From positions 434,001 to 498,000 of the forward strand of contig NZ_FMYH01000001.1 in the NCBI RefSeq assembly GCF_900096585.1: DNA of 64,000 bases, given 5' to 3'. The notes beneath the pieces are model-generated. The model was given only the letters and a program-made list of their open reading frames with translations. It made no database searches and was not told where the DNA came from. Source of the DNA: Sanguibacter gelidistatuariae (GTDB lineage Bacteria; Actinomycetota; Actinomycetes; Actinomycetales; Cellulomonadaceae). A program made the position numbers and the translations under genes. Positions 52,012-60,348 of the stretch are shown here, piece after piece. Position 1 is the stretch's first letter; every line of letters begins with the position of its first letter.

Positions 52012-53010
52012 ATGGACCGGACACCTGCACCTGTTGCGCGACGACGCGCCGCCGATGAATTGTTCCAGCGCGCGATTGTGGCCTTCGCCGACGGGGACCA
52101 CCTCAGCGCCGAGCGGGACTGGTCGTCGGCCCGTCAGGCATTCGCCGCACTCGAGCTCGAGGACCGTGCGGTCGACTGCACGGTCAAGCTCGGCGTGGTC
52201 TACCGCGCGGCCGAACGGTTCGACGAGGCGGAGGCCGCCTACACGCAGGCGCTCGCCTACTACTCCGCGCACGGGTTGGACAGGCTCGTCGCGAACTGCA
52301 CCGCGAACCTCGGCAACGTCTTCCAGTCCACCCGGCGCTTCACCGAGGCCGAGGCGGCCTTCTCCCAGGCCCGGACGTACTTCGCCGCGCACGACCTGCA
52401 CCACGAGGCCGCAACCTGCGCGGTCAACCTCGGTGACCTGTTCTGGGACGCCGAGCGAGGGGTCGACGCGCAGGTCGCCTACACCGCGGCGCTGGACTAC
52501 TACCGCGCCAACAACCTGCACCGCCAGGTCGCCGACTGCCAGATGAACCTCGGCCTCGTGCTGTGGGGGACCGACCAGCTCGACGAGGCGGAAGCGGCCT
52601 ACTCCCGCGCCCGCGACTTCTACCGGGCGCAGAACCTGCAGCGCGAGGTCGCCAGCGCGACCGTCAGCCTCGGCGGGATCTACGCGATGTCGCGGCGCTA
52701 CGAGCGCGCCGAGGAGGCCTACGTCTCGGCGATCGGGTACTACGAGGCGCACGACGTGCGGCAGCGCGTGGCGGACTGCGCGATCGGGCTCGCCCTCGTC
52801 TTCCGGCAGACGGCGCGCCTGAGTGAGGCGGAGAACGCCTACGGCGCCGCCCGCGACCTGTACACCGAGCTTGGGCTGCGCCGTCAGGTCGCCGACTGCC
52901 TCGTCGCGCTCGCGGACATCTTCGCCGAGCTCGGCCGGGCCGAGGCGGCTGACTCCGCCTTCGCCGAGGCGCGTTCCGTCTACGCCTCGGCCGCTCGCGG
53001 TGGTTACTGA
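52012..53010 (+). CDS. tetratricopeptide repeat protein with regular 40-residue repeats
   Basis: 332 residues, almost all repeat. About seven 40-residue units run from residue 48 to the end. Each starts LxxxVADCxxNLGxVF and continues DEAEAAYxxARxYYxAHx. This is the Sel1/TPR-like alpha-alpha solenoid with longer-than-canonical units. No signal peptide or catalytic domain is visible, so it is probably a cytosolic scaffold. It stands alone before the acyltransferase. Its partner is unknown. Confidence 0.83.
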   Translation: MDRTPAPVARRRAADELFQRAIVAFADGDHLSAERDWSSARQAFAALELEDRAVDCTVKLGVVYRAAERFDEAEAAYTQALAYYSAHGLDRLVANCTANLGNVFQSTRRFTEAEAAFSQARTYFAAHDLHHEAATCAVNLGDLFWDAERGVDAQVAYTAALDYYRANNLHRQVADCQMNLGLVLWGTDQLDEAEAAYSRARDFYRAQNLQREVASATVSLGGIYAMSRRYERAEEAYVSAIGYYEAHDVRQRVADCAIGLALVFRQTARLSEAENAYGAARDLYTELGLRRQVADCLVALADIFAELGRAEAADSAFAEARSVYASAARGGY

Positions 53011-53053
53011 TGACAGAGCGGGCGAGTCGTAGATGGATGAGGACTGATCAGGG

Positions 53054-53632
53054 GTGAGGCTCCGCCAACGGATCGCCCGGGGGTACTGGCGACTGAGCCG
53101 CTGGACGGTGGTCTCCGAGCCGATCGCGCGCGACGGGGCCGGCATCCTGATCGCGGCCCCGCACACGGCCTACTGGGACTTCGTGCACATGCTCGCGATC
53201 TCCGCGGAGGCCGGGATCTCGGTGAAATACCTCGCCAAGAAGGCGTTCTTCCGCCCACCCCTCGGCTGGTTCATGCGGGCCCTGGGCGGGATACCGGTGG
53301 ACCGTTCTTCCCCGCAGGGGCTCGTCGAGGATCTCGTCGCCCGGGTGCGGTCGGGGGAGCGCTTCTACCTGGTGATCAGCCCGGAGGGCACCCGCAGCGC
53401 GGGCACGTACTGGAAGTCGGGCTTCTACCGGATCGCCCTGGAGACCGGCCTGCCGATCACCCTCGGGTATGTCGACCGCACGACCATGACCGCCGGTCTC
53501 GGCCCGACGTTCACACCGTCCGGGGACGTCGGCGCGGACATGGACGTCATCAGGGCGTTCTACGCCGACAAGGCCGGGCACGTCCCGGCGCGACGGACGC
53601 AGCCGCGGCTGCGCGAGGAAGACAACAGCTGA
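53054..53632 (+). CDS. 1-acyl-sn-glycerol-3-phosphate acyltransferase family protein
   Basis: 192-residue PlsC-fold acyltransferase. The catalytic HxxxxD motif appears as PHTAYWDF (His and Asp six apart, about 34-41) and the substrate motif as PEGTRS (about 114-119). There is no obvious membrane helix; the family is membrane-peripheral. It probably acylates a lipid intermediate. GTG start after a weak ribosome site. It converges with the osmoprotectant ATPase gene. Confidence 0.85.
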   Translation: MRLRQRIARGYWRLSRWTVVSEPIARDGAGILIAAPHTAYWDFVHMLAISAEAGISVKYLAKKAFFRPPLGWFMRALGGIPVDRSSPQGLVEDLVARVRSGERFYLVISPEGTRSAGTYWKSGFYRIALETGLPITLGYVDRTTMTAGLGPTFTPSGDVGADMDVIRAFYADKAGHVPARRTQPRLREEDNS

Positions 53633-53649
53633 CCGGGACCTCGTGCCGG

Positions 53650-54708
53650 TCAGCCGTCCCGGGCCGGCGTGACTACGGCTGCCTGCGCCAGAGCCGGTTC
53701 GGTCGGCGCCGTGGAGTCGGCCAACCTGCGCAGCCCGGACAGCAGACCTGATGCGTCGAGGCGGCCCACCGGACGCCCGTCGTCGGTCACGGTGATGTGG
53801 TCGGTCCGGCCCGCCGCCAGAGCCGCGAACGCCTCGTCGTAGGAGGACCCCAGCTCGACCGACGTCCTGCCCCCGGGTTCACCCGCGCGCTCGCCGACGG
53901 CGAGAACCGAGACTGGCTCGAGATCGGCTGTCGTGACTCGCCCCAGACCGAGCAGGCTGACGCTGCGACCGGCGCCGATGAACTGCTCGACCGTGGCGTT
54001 GGCCGGTCGGGTGAGCAGGCGCACCGGGTCGTCGAGCTGTTCGACGACGCCGCCGCGGCTGAACACCGCGACCCGGTCGCCCAGCCGGACGGCCTCGTCG
54101 ATGTCATGGGTGACGAGCATGACCGTGGTGCCCAGGTCCTGCTGGATGCGTCGAAACTCCACCTGCAGGCGCCGCCGGCCCTCAGGGTCCACCGCGCCGA
54201 AGGGTTCGTCCATGAGCAGAACCGGCGGATCCGCGACCAAGGCACGCGCGACGCCCACGCGTTGGCGTTCACCGCCGGAGAGCTCACGCGGGTAGCGGCG
54301 ACCGTAGACCGCGGGGTCCAGGCCGACGACCTCGAGGAGCTCGCCCACCCGCCGACGGGTGCGCGCGCGGTCCCAGCCGAGCAGCCCGGGGACCGTCGCG
54401 ACGTTCTGGGAGACGGTGCGGTGGGGGAACAGGCCGACGTCCTGGATGACGTAGCCGATGCGTCTGCGCAGGGCGACCGGGTCGCCGTCGGCCACGTCCT
54501 CGCCCTCGAGCAGCACCCGGCCCGACGTCGGCTCGACGAGACGGTTGACCATCCGCAGCGTCGTGGACTTGCCGCATCCAGAGGGTCCCACGAGGGCCAG
54601 CAGCTCGTGGGGGAGCACGTCGAGATCCAGACGCTCCACCGCAGTCGAGCCGCCCGGGAACGTCTTGCTCACGCCCTCGAAGCGGATGAGCGGGTCGGGA
54701 GACATCAT
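53650..54708 (-). CDS. osmoprotectant ABC transporter ATP-binding protein (OpuCA/ProV type)
   Basis: 352-residue ATPase energising a glycine-betaine/choline-type importer. Walker A is GPSGCGKST (about 41-49), the Q-loop is in IGYVIQDVGLFPH, the signature is LSGGERQRVGVARAL (about 144-158), Walker B is LLMDEPFGAVD, and the switch His is in VTHDIDEAV. A short C-terminal part (about 265-340) contains a CBS-like regulatory domain. It is divergent from the permease genes across a 50-bp gap. Confidence 0.92.
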   Translation of the reverse strand: MMSPDPLIRFEGVSKTFPGGSTAVERLDLDVLPHELLALVGPSGCGKSTTLRMVNRLVEPTSGRVLLEGEDVADGDPVALRRRIGYVIQDVGLFPHRTVSQNVATVPGLLGWDRARTRRRVGELLEVVGLDPAVYGRRYPRELSGGERQRVGVARALVADPPVLLMDEPFGAVDPEGRRRLQVEFRRIQQDLGTTVMLVTHDIDEAVRLGDRVAVFSRGGVVEQLDDPVRLLTRPANATVEQFIGAGRSVSLLGLGRVTTADLEPVSVLAVGERAGEPGGRTSVELGSSYDEAFAALAAGRTDHITVTDDGRPVGRLDASGLLSGLRRLADSTAPTEPALAQAAVVTPARDG

Positions 54709-54761
54709 GGGTCGACACTACTGTCGGGCGGCGGGTGGTGCGCGAGGGTAGTCTCGCGCAG

Positions 54762-55433
54762 ATGAGTCCCGAGGCCGCTGCCAACCCCTGGCTCTCGTGG
54801 TCCTACGTCCAGGACAACGCCCCGGAGATCCTGGGCTACCTGGGCCAGCACGCGGGCCTCACACTCCAGGCGATCGTCATCGCCGTCGTCGTCGCCGTCC
54901 CGCTCGCGGCCCTCGCGCACACCTGGCCGCGACTCGCCGGGCCGATCGTGGGAACCACGGGCGTGCTCTACACGATCCCCTCGCTCGCGCTGTTCGCGGT
55001 CGTGTACCCCTTCTTGCGTGACCGCCGGGCGACCGTCCTGCTCGGCCTGGTCCTCTACGCGCTCCTGCTGCTCGTACGCAACACCCTGGTGGGCCTGGCG
55101 ACGGTCGACCCGGCCGTGCGTGATGCCGCCCGCGGGCTCGGGTACGGGCGCTGGCGGCTGCTGTTCCTGGTCGAGCTGCCCAACGCCCTGCCGAGCGTCA
55201 TGACCGGGCTGCGGCTGGCGGCAGTGAGCACGGTCGCGCTCGTCACGGTCGGGGTGGTCATCGGCTACGGGGGCCTCGGGCAGCTGATGTTCCGCGGGTT
55301 CTCGAGCGGGTACCGGGCTCAGATCATGACCGCGACGCTGTTGTGCCTGGCCTTGGCGCTGGTCATCGACCTGCTGCTCTATCTCCTGGGGAGGGCGCTC
55401 ACGCCCTGGGCGCGCTCGGCCGGTTCCCGATGA
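54762..55433 (+). CDS. osmoprotectant ABC transporter permease (OpuCB/OpuCD type)
   Basis: 223-residue inner-membrane subunit with about five to six helices. The cytoplasmic coupling motif is AARGLGYGRWRLLFLVELPNALP, the EAA-loop equivalent. ATG 54762 lies nine codons inside a longer reading and was preferred by position; there is no good ribosome site for either. Its stop overlaps the second permease ATG by 4 bp. Confidence 0.92.
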   Translation: MSPEAAANPWLSWSYVQDNAPEILGYLGQHAGLTLQAIVIAVVVAVPLAALAHTWPRLAGPIVGTTGVLYTIPSLALFAVVYPFLRDRRATVLLGLVLYALLLLVRNTLVGLATVDPAVRDAARGLGYGRWRLLFLVELPNALPSVMTGLRLAAVSTVALVTVGVVIGYGGLGQLMFRGFSSGYRAQIMTATLLCLALALVIDLLLYLLGRALTPWARSAGSR

Positions 55434-56116
55434 ACCAGATCCAGGCCGCGTTCGTCTGGCTCAACGACCCGATCAACTGGTCGGGCCCGAACGGCATCCT
55501 CGCGCTGACCGGTGAGCACCTGCTCATGACGGCCCTCGCGGTGCTCCTGGCAGCGGTCGTGGCGCTCCCGGTGGGCATCGTGCTCGGCCACGTCCCGGGT
55601 GCCGAGCGGGCAGCGAGCATCACGGTCGTGCTGACCAACGTGAGCCGCGCCCTGCCGACCCTCGCGCTGCTGACGATCTTCGCCTCGACGGCGATCGGCT
55701 TCGGCAACCGTCCCACGATCCTGGCCGCGGCGATCTTCGCGCTGCCGGTCATCCTCGCCAACACCTACGCGGGCCTGCGCGGGGTCGACGCCGACGTGCG
55801 TGATGCGGCCCGGGGAATGGGGCTCTCCGGCTGGCGGGTGCTCGGCCAGGTGGAGCTCCCGCTCGCGCTCCCGCTCATCACGGCCGGCCTGCGCACCGCG
55901 ACCGTCCAGGTCATCGCGACCATCCCCCTCGCGGCTCTCGTGGGCGGCGGTGGCCTGGGGACGATCATCGTCGCGGGCTTCGGCACCCAGCGATACGGTC
56001 AGGTGCTCGCGGGAGGTGTTCTCGTCGCGGCGCTCTGCCTCGCCGTCGAGGGGGTCCTCGCGCTCGCCCAGCGGCTGCTGACCCCCGCTCCCGTGCTGGC
56101 GCTGCAACGCTCCTGA
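55430..56116 (+). CDS. osmoprotectant ABC transporter permease, second subunit
   Basis: 228-residue partner permease with five to six helices and the coupling segment AARGMGLSGWRVLGQVELPLALP. It starts NQIQAAFVWLNDPINW. The ATGA overlap with the first permease shows coupled translation and a heterodimeric channel. The binding-protein gene follows 127 bp later. Confidence 0.93.
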   Translation: MNQIQAAFVWLNDPINWSGPNGILALTGEHLLMTALAVLLAAVVALPVGIVLGHVPGAERAASITVVLTNVSRALPTLALLTIFASTAIGFGNRPTILAAAIFALPVILANTYAGLRGVDADVRDAARGMGLSGWRVLGQVELPLALPLITAGLRTATVQVIATIPLAALVGGGGLGTIIVAGFGTQRYGQVLAGGVLVAALCLAVEGVLALAQRLLTPAPVLALQRS

Positions 56117-56243
56117 CGGCCGTCAGCGCAGGTGGCATCCGCGCTGCGGATGACACAGGCTCGACGTAGTCTTCTTGTTTGTCGCCGGTCGGGTGGGGCC
56201 CACCGGACGAGCCTGATGACCCCATCGATCCTGAGGAGCTCAA

Positions 56244-57260
56244 ATGCAGCTACGGACCACCACCCGCGCCCGGGTCGCCCTCGCAGCGGGCTTCCTCGTC
56301 CTGGTGGCAGCCTGCGGGTCCCCGGGCTCGTCGGGGGGCTCAACCACCGCGGCAACCACCACGTCGGACGCCGCGGCGCCCGCCACCTGCGAGGCAGTCC
56401 CCGGAGACACCTTCGTCGCGCTCGCGGACGACCAGCACCTGCAGAACCCGGACAACGTCGTGCCTGCCCTCAACGCAGCAGCGGCCGCGGGCGACACCGA
56501 CCTCGTCCCCGTGCTCGACTCGGTCTCTGCCGTGCTCGACACCCCAGCACTGGTCAACCTCAACAAGGCCGTCAGCGTGGACCGCCAGCCGCCGGCGCAG
56601 GCTGCCGCCGACTTCGCCGCAGCCCAGGGCATCAACTCCCAGGACCCGGTCGGCAAGGGCCGCAAGGTGGTCGTCGGTGCGCCGAACTTCGACGAGGGGA
56701 GGGTTCTGGCCAACCTCTACGCGACGGTCCTGACCGCCGCCGGCTACGACGTGAGCATCCAGGACATCGGCAACCGGGAGCTCTACCTCACGGACCTGGA
56801 GTCCGGAGCCCTCACCGTCGTCCCGGAGTACGTCAGCACGCTCACCGAGTTCCTCAACACCGCCGTCAACGGCGAGGGCGCCACACCGCTCGCCTCGAGC
56901 GATCTCGACGCCACCGTCGCCCAGCTCACGACCCTGGGAAAGGCGGTCGGGCTGGCCTTCGCCGCACCGGCAAAGGCCCAGGACCAGAACGCCTACGCCG
57001 TCACCTCCGGCTTCGCGCAGGAGCACAAGGTAGCGACGCTGTCCGAGCTCGCCGCGGCCTGCGGCGGGATCGTGCTCGGCGGTCCGCCCGAGTGCCCTGA
57101 GCGGCCGTTCTGCCAGATCGGCCTGGAGCAGACCTACGGGATCGACATCGCGAGCTTCGTCTCCCTCGACGCCGGAGGGAACCTCACCAAGCAGGCGCTC
57201 GCTCAGGGCACGATCACGCTCGGGATGATCCTCTCGAGCGACCCCTCGCTCGCTGGATGA
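56244..57260 (+). CDS. osmoprotectant ABC transporter substrate-binding lipoprotein, apparently circularly permuted
   Basis: 338-residue binding protein with lipobox LVAAC (about 19-23). The normal OpuAC/ProX family starts with a KVVVGAPNF-type strand and ends with a segment containing LxDD, VLDSVSAVLDT and LNKAVSVD. Here the C-terminal family segment (about 61-130) comes first, the KVVVGAPNF strand follows at about 145, and the protein ends at TITLGMILSSDPSLAG, just where the moved segment would begin. The fold would be preserved if the termini are joined. It completes the ATPase-permease-permease system. Confidence 0.85.
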   Translation: MQLRTTTRARVALAAGFLVLVAACGSPGSSGGSTTAATTTSDAAAPATCEAVPGDTFVALADDQHLQNPDNVVPALNAAAAAGDTDLVPVLDSVSAVLDTPALVNLNKAVSVDRQPPAQAAADFAAAQGINSQDPVGKGRKVVVGAPNFDEGRVLANLYATVLTAAGYDVSIQDIGNRELYLTDLESGALTVVPEYVSTLTEFLNTAVNGEGATPLASSDLDATVAQLTTLGKAVGLAFAAPAKAQDQNAYAVTSGFAQEHKVATLSELAAACGGIVLGGPPECPERPFCQIGLEQTYGIDIASFVSLDAGGNLTKQALAQGTITLGMILSSDPSLAG

Positions 57261-57267
57261 TCCTGGC

Positions 57268-57891
57268 TCAGAATCCGTAGGCTGCGCGGACCTCGCTGAC
57301 GTCGGCGTAGTCGTCGGCGTCGTAGCGCAGGAACAGCTCGCCCTCGAGCTGGTAGACGGCGAGGACGCTCATGGGGTGGTCGCAGCGGACCACGGTGCCG
57401 TCGAGGAGGACGACCGAGACGGTCGTCGCCCCGGGGAACCAGAAGACCACCCGACGCAGCGCCTGGGCGTGACGCAGGCCCAGCACGAACCCGGGCGTCT
57501 TGTCGGGGGAGACCAGCGGGCGGCGCCCGGCGTCGAGCGGCACCCGGTCCAGTGATCCCTGCCGGTTGTCGTCCAGCTCCCACAGCACGTCGCACCCGGC
57601 TGCGTCACCGTCGACGACGACCTGGAGGGACCCGACGGCGGACTGCAGCCGGGTGAGGGCCAGCATCGGGTGCGCGGCGTCGAGGTGCCCGGCGGCCTGG
57701 ACCCGAGGTACACCGTAGGACGCCGCCGCGTCCCGCGGCGCAGGCTCGTGGGCGGCCGCCGCCGGGTTGAGCGACAGCTTCGTCGCCGCCGGCACATTCG
57801 CGGCCACGGGCCGCCGCGGCGGGCGGCGGCGCAAGAACCCGTCCACGACCGTGCTGCGCCCGCCCGGGGCGGGGGACAGAGGGTGGCTCAC
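57268..57891 (-). CDS. conserved hypothetical protein of the TerD cluster
   Basis: 207-residue protein of unknown function, last in the telA-terD cluster. The Pro/Arg-rich N-terminus precedes a mainly beta domain (about 75-205) with MLALTRLQSAVGSLQVVV, FWFPGATTVSVVLLDG and the C-terminal YDADDYADVSEV. No catalytic residues were recognised. It starts GTG, overlapping the terD stop by 4 bp, so the two proteins are probably made in step. A longer in-frame reading upstream is out-of-gene. Confidence 0.7.
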   Translation of the reverse strand: MSHPLSPAPGGRSTVVDGFLRRRPPRRPVAANVPAATKLSLNPAAAAHEPAPRDAAASYGVPRVQAAGHLDAAHPMLALTRLQSAVGSLQVVVDGDAAGCDVLWELDDNRQGSLDRVPLDAGRRPLVSPDKTPGFVLGLRHAQALRRVVFWFPGATTVSVVLLDGTVVRCDHPMSVLAVYQLEGELFLRYDADDYADVSEVRAAYGF

Positions 57892-58475
57892 AAGGTGAAC
57901 CCATAGTTCTTCGCGACGTCGCGCACCCCACCCGCGTAGCCCTGCCCGACGGCGCGGAACTTCCACTCGTTGCCGCGCCGGTACAGCTCGGCTGCGACGA
58001 CGGCGCTCGTGGAGCCTACGTCCTTCGTCTCGATCTCGTAGCGCAGCGCCTCGGCGCCGCTGCGGTCCAGGACCCGCACGACGGCGTCGCGCACACCGTC
58101 GAAGGTGCCGGGGGTGCGCAGGTCGGGGTTGACGTAGAGGACAAGCGCGATGCTCATGACGTTTGACGGGATCTTCGCGAGCGACACGTCGATCTGTTCT
58201 AGGTCGCCGCCCGGCAGCGAGCCGTCGGGGTCGTAGGCGACCTCCTCGTCGGGGCTGAGCATCTGGTTGAAGAACACCACATGCTCGCCCGAGACGGCCT
58301 TGCCGTCTTGGCCGCAGACGATCGCGCAGGCGACCACCTCGGTGGCCGGGCCGTTGCTCTGGACGACGGTCCAGGAGAAGCCCACAGTGACGTTGGAGAC
58401 TGCCGGGAGGAGGTTGGTGACCGAGGCGTTGGCGCCCCTGATGAGTGTGACTGGAGACATGTGTGCTTCGCTCAC
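57888..58475 (-). CDS. terD: TerD family stress protein
   Basis: 195-residue TerD-domain protein, a calcium-binding beta-sandwich linked to tellurite, phage and envelope stress. Family residues are NLLPAVSNVTVGFSWTV, FFNQMLSPDEEVAYDPDG with the Asp-rich Ca2+ site, GGDLEQIDVSLAKIP, and the C-terminal YRRGNEWKFRAVGQGY. The GTG start overlaps the upstream stop by 4 bp; an ATG five codons later is also possible. It is encoded with a TelA homologue and two unknown proteins. Confidence 0.92.
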   Translation of the reverse strand: MSEAHMSPVTLIRGANASVTNLLPAVSNVTVGFSWTVVQSNGPATEVVACAIVCGQDGKAVSGEHVVFFNQMLSPDEEVAYDPDGSLPGGDLEQIDVSLAKIPSNVMSIALVLYVNPDLRTPGTFDGVRDAVVRVLDRSGAEALRYEIETKDVGSTSAVVAAELYRRGNEWKFRAVGQGYAGGVRDVAKNYGFTL

Positions 58476-58924
58476 CCAAACTTCTCGCGTAGGAAACGAC
58501 CGTTGATCTCAAGCTGTGCGCTGTCGTGAGCGTAGACCGCCCGGGCCATCGAGTGCGCTCGGTCGAGGAGCAGCTGGAGCTGGCTGACCAGCTGCGCGTC
58601 CTTGACCTCCGGCGCGGCCCGGGAGGCGAGGTAGGCGTTGACCGTGGACGGGATGTAGTCCTTGAGCATGAACTCGATCGCGATCTGCTCGTCGACCGTG
58701 GGGGGTGCGACGGTCGTGTGCTCGAGCAGGTCGGCCAGGAGGTCGAGCATGGCGAAGAGCTGGATCGACGCCTTGACCGGCAGGTGCCCCCCGCTCTGGC
58801 GGGTCGAGCCCAGCAGTGCCCGGGCCCGGGCACCCATGTCCTCGTGAAACGACCGCTCCGGCACGGGCGGCGCAGGGGAGACCGGGGCTGCGGGCGCCTT
58901 GGAGCGTCCGAAGAGCCAGCTCAT
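58472..58924 (-). CDS. conserved hypothetical protein between telA and terD
   Basis: 150-residue protein with an N-terminal MSWLFGRSKAP, a Pro-rich spacer (about 10-25) and a helical domain (about 45-150: SIQLFAMLDLLADLLEH, QLQLLLDRAHSMARAVY). No family function recognised. It overlaps terD by 4 bp and lies 67 bp downstream of telA, so it belongs to the same operon. Confidence 0.7.
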   Translation of the reverse strand: MSWLFGRSKAPAAPVSPAPPVPERSFHEDMGARARALLGSTRQSGGHLPVKASIQLFAMLDLLADLLEHTTVAPPTVDEQIAIEFMLKDYIPSTVNAYLASRAAPEVKDAQLVSQLQLLLDRAHSMARAVYAHDSAQLEINGRFLREKFG

Positions 58925-58991
58925 GGTCTCCCCTTCTTGTCAGTGGTGTGCGCCGTGGTGTACTCGCTCGTGTGCTCTGCGTGGAGCAGGG

Positions 58992-60191
58992 TCAGGACGT
59001 GATCTCGTTGCGGGACTGGGCCCGCTCGAGGTACGGCTGGGCCCGCTCGATCTGGCCCTGCAGCGAGGTGATCGTCGTGGCCATGGACGTGGCGGCCTCG
59101 GCGCGGAACGTGTCGATCGCGTCCATCGTGGTGAAGACGTCCTGGAAGGCCTTCTCGAGCTTTTCGATGTCGATGGTCGAGGCGGCCGCCTGGCGGTGGA
59201 TGTCGGCGGACTGCGTCTTGAGCATCTCGGCGTTGGAGGCGATGAGGTCGCTCGTGGTCTTGTTCAGCGCGGTGATCTGGTCGAGCACCAGGCGTTGGTT
59301 GGTGAGCGCCTGCGCGACGATCACGGCGGTGCGCAGCGCGGACAGCGTCGTGGTGCGGGCGCGGTCGACGCCCTTGATGAGCTCGACGTTGTTGGCCCGG
59401 ACCATGTCCATTGCGAGGTAGCCCTGGGCCGAGACGGCCAGCTGGGTGAGGATGTCCTCGTGGCGCTGGCGGACGGCGAAGAGCACGTCCGCGCGCATGG
59501 CCTTGGCCTTCTCCGGGGAGGTGGCCTCGATCTCGGTGACCTTGGCCTCGACCGCGCGGTCGAGGTTGGAGAGCAGGATCGCGTACTCCGACAGGGTTCC
59601 CATGGTGGTCCACAGGTTGACCTTCTCCTGCTCGATGCTTGCGTTGTCCTTGCGCAGCTCGTCCTGGCCGGCCTCGAGGGCGCGGGTGATCGAGTCGAGC
59701 TGGGACTGGGCGGACTTGTACTTCTCGAAGTACCGGGCGATCTTGGACCCGCCCGGGATGAAGCCGAGGATCTTGCGGGCACCGGTGAGGTCCGCGCGGT
59801 TGGGGGTGAGGTCCTCGACCTGGAAGCGCAGGTCAGTGAGGGTCTTGGCGACCCGCGCTTGGGCGTCCCCGCCGTCACCGTTGCCCTTGGCTGCGGCCAG
59901 CGCGGAGGCAGGGCGCTCGAGCATGCGGTTGGAGGCGTTCGCGGCTGAGGAGATCTCCTCGCGGCCGAGGTTGGTGATCTCGGTGACCTTGGCCTGCAGC
60001 TCGGGGCTGTTGGGGGTCAGCGTCGCGAGCTCGGCCGCGAAGGCTGCAGCGGTCGCGGTGAGCTCCTGCTTGCGGGAGTCCTCGACCGGGAGCATCCCTT
60101 CGACCTGGGTCGGCTGCACGACGGCGACCGGGGCGGGGGCCTGGAGGACGAGGGAGGCGCCAGGAGGCGTCAGGGACACGCTGTCGGTCAT
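58992..60191 (-). CDS. telA: toxic anion resistance protein TelA
   Basis: 399-residue TelA/KlaA-family protein, mostly long alpha helices, often encoded with TerD proteins in tellurite and stress loci. Landmarks are FIPGGSKIARYFEKYKSAQSQL (about 145-166), MGTLSEYAILLSNLDRAVEAK, then LAMDMVRANNVELIKGVDRARTT, and TSDLIASNAEMLKTQSADIHRQ. The ATG start is close to the upstream gap. It is the first gene of the leftward telA-hyp-terD-hyp group. Confidence 0.92.
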   Translation of the reverse strand: MTDSVSLTPPGASLVLQAPAPVAVVQPTQVEGMLPVEDSRKQELTATAAAFAAELATLTPNSPELQAKVTEITNLGREEISSAANASNRMLERPASALAAAKGNGDGGDAQARVAKTLTDLRFQVEDLTPNRADLTGARKILGFIPGGSKIARYFEKYKSAQSQLDSITRALEAGQDELRKDNASIEQEKVNLWTTMGTLSEYAILLSNLDRAVEAKVTEIEATSPEKAKAMRADVLFAVRQRHEDILTQLAVSAQGYLAMDMVRANNVELIKGVDRARTTTLSALRTAVIVAQALTNQRLVLDQITALNKTTSDLIASNAEMLKTQSADIHRQAAASTIDIEKLEKAFQDVFTTMDAIDTFRAEAATSMATTITSLQGQIERAQPYLERAQSRNEITS

Positions 60192-60348
60192 CGGGCTCTC
60201 ACTTCTTCACGTGGTGAGTGGCGCCAGCCGGCAACGGGTGCGGACGTGCAGCCGGGTGGCATCGGATTCCGTTTCAATCCGCGATTGTACCGTTCTTGCT
60301 CGACGCCTGGTGGGACGTGGCGGCGGCTGCCGCCGGTGCGCGCAAGGT

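Noticed and set aside
60234..60300. ribosomal leader or riboswitch upstream of telA
   Set aside because: No conserved riboswitch core was recognised, and pairing is not better than expected for this composition.
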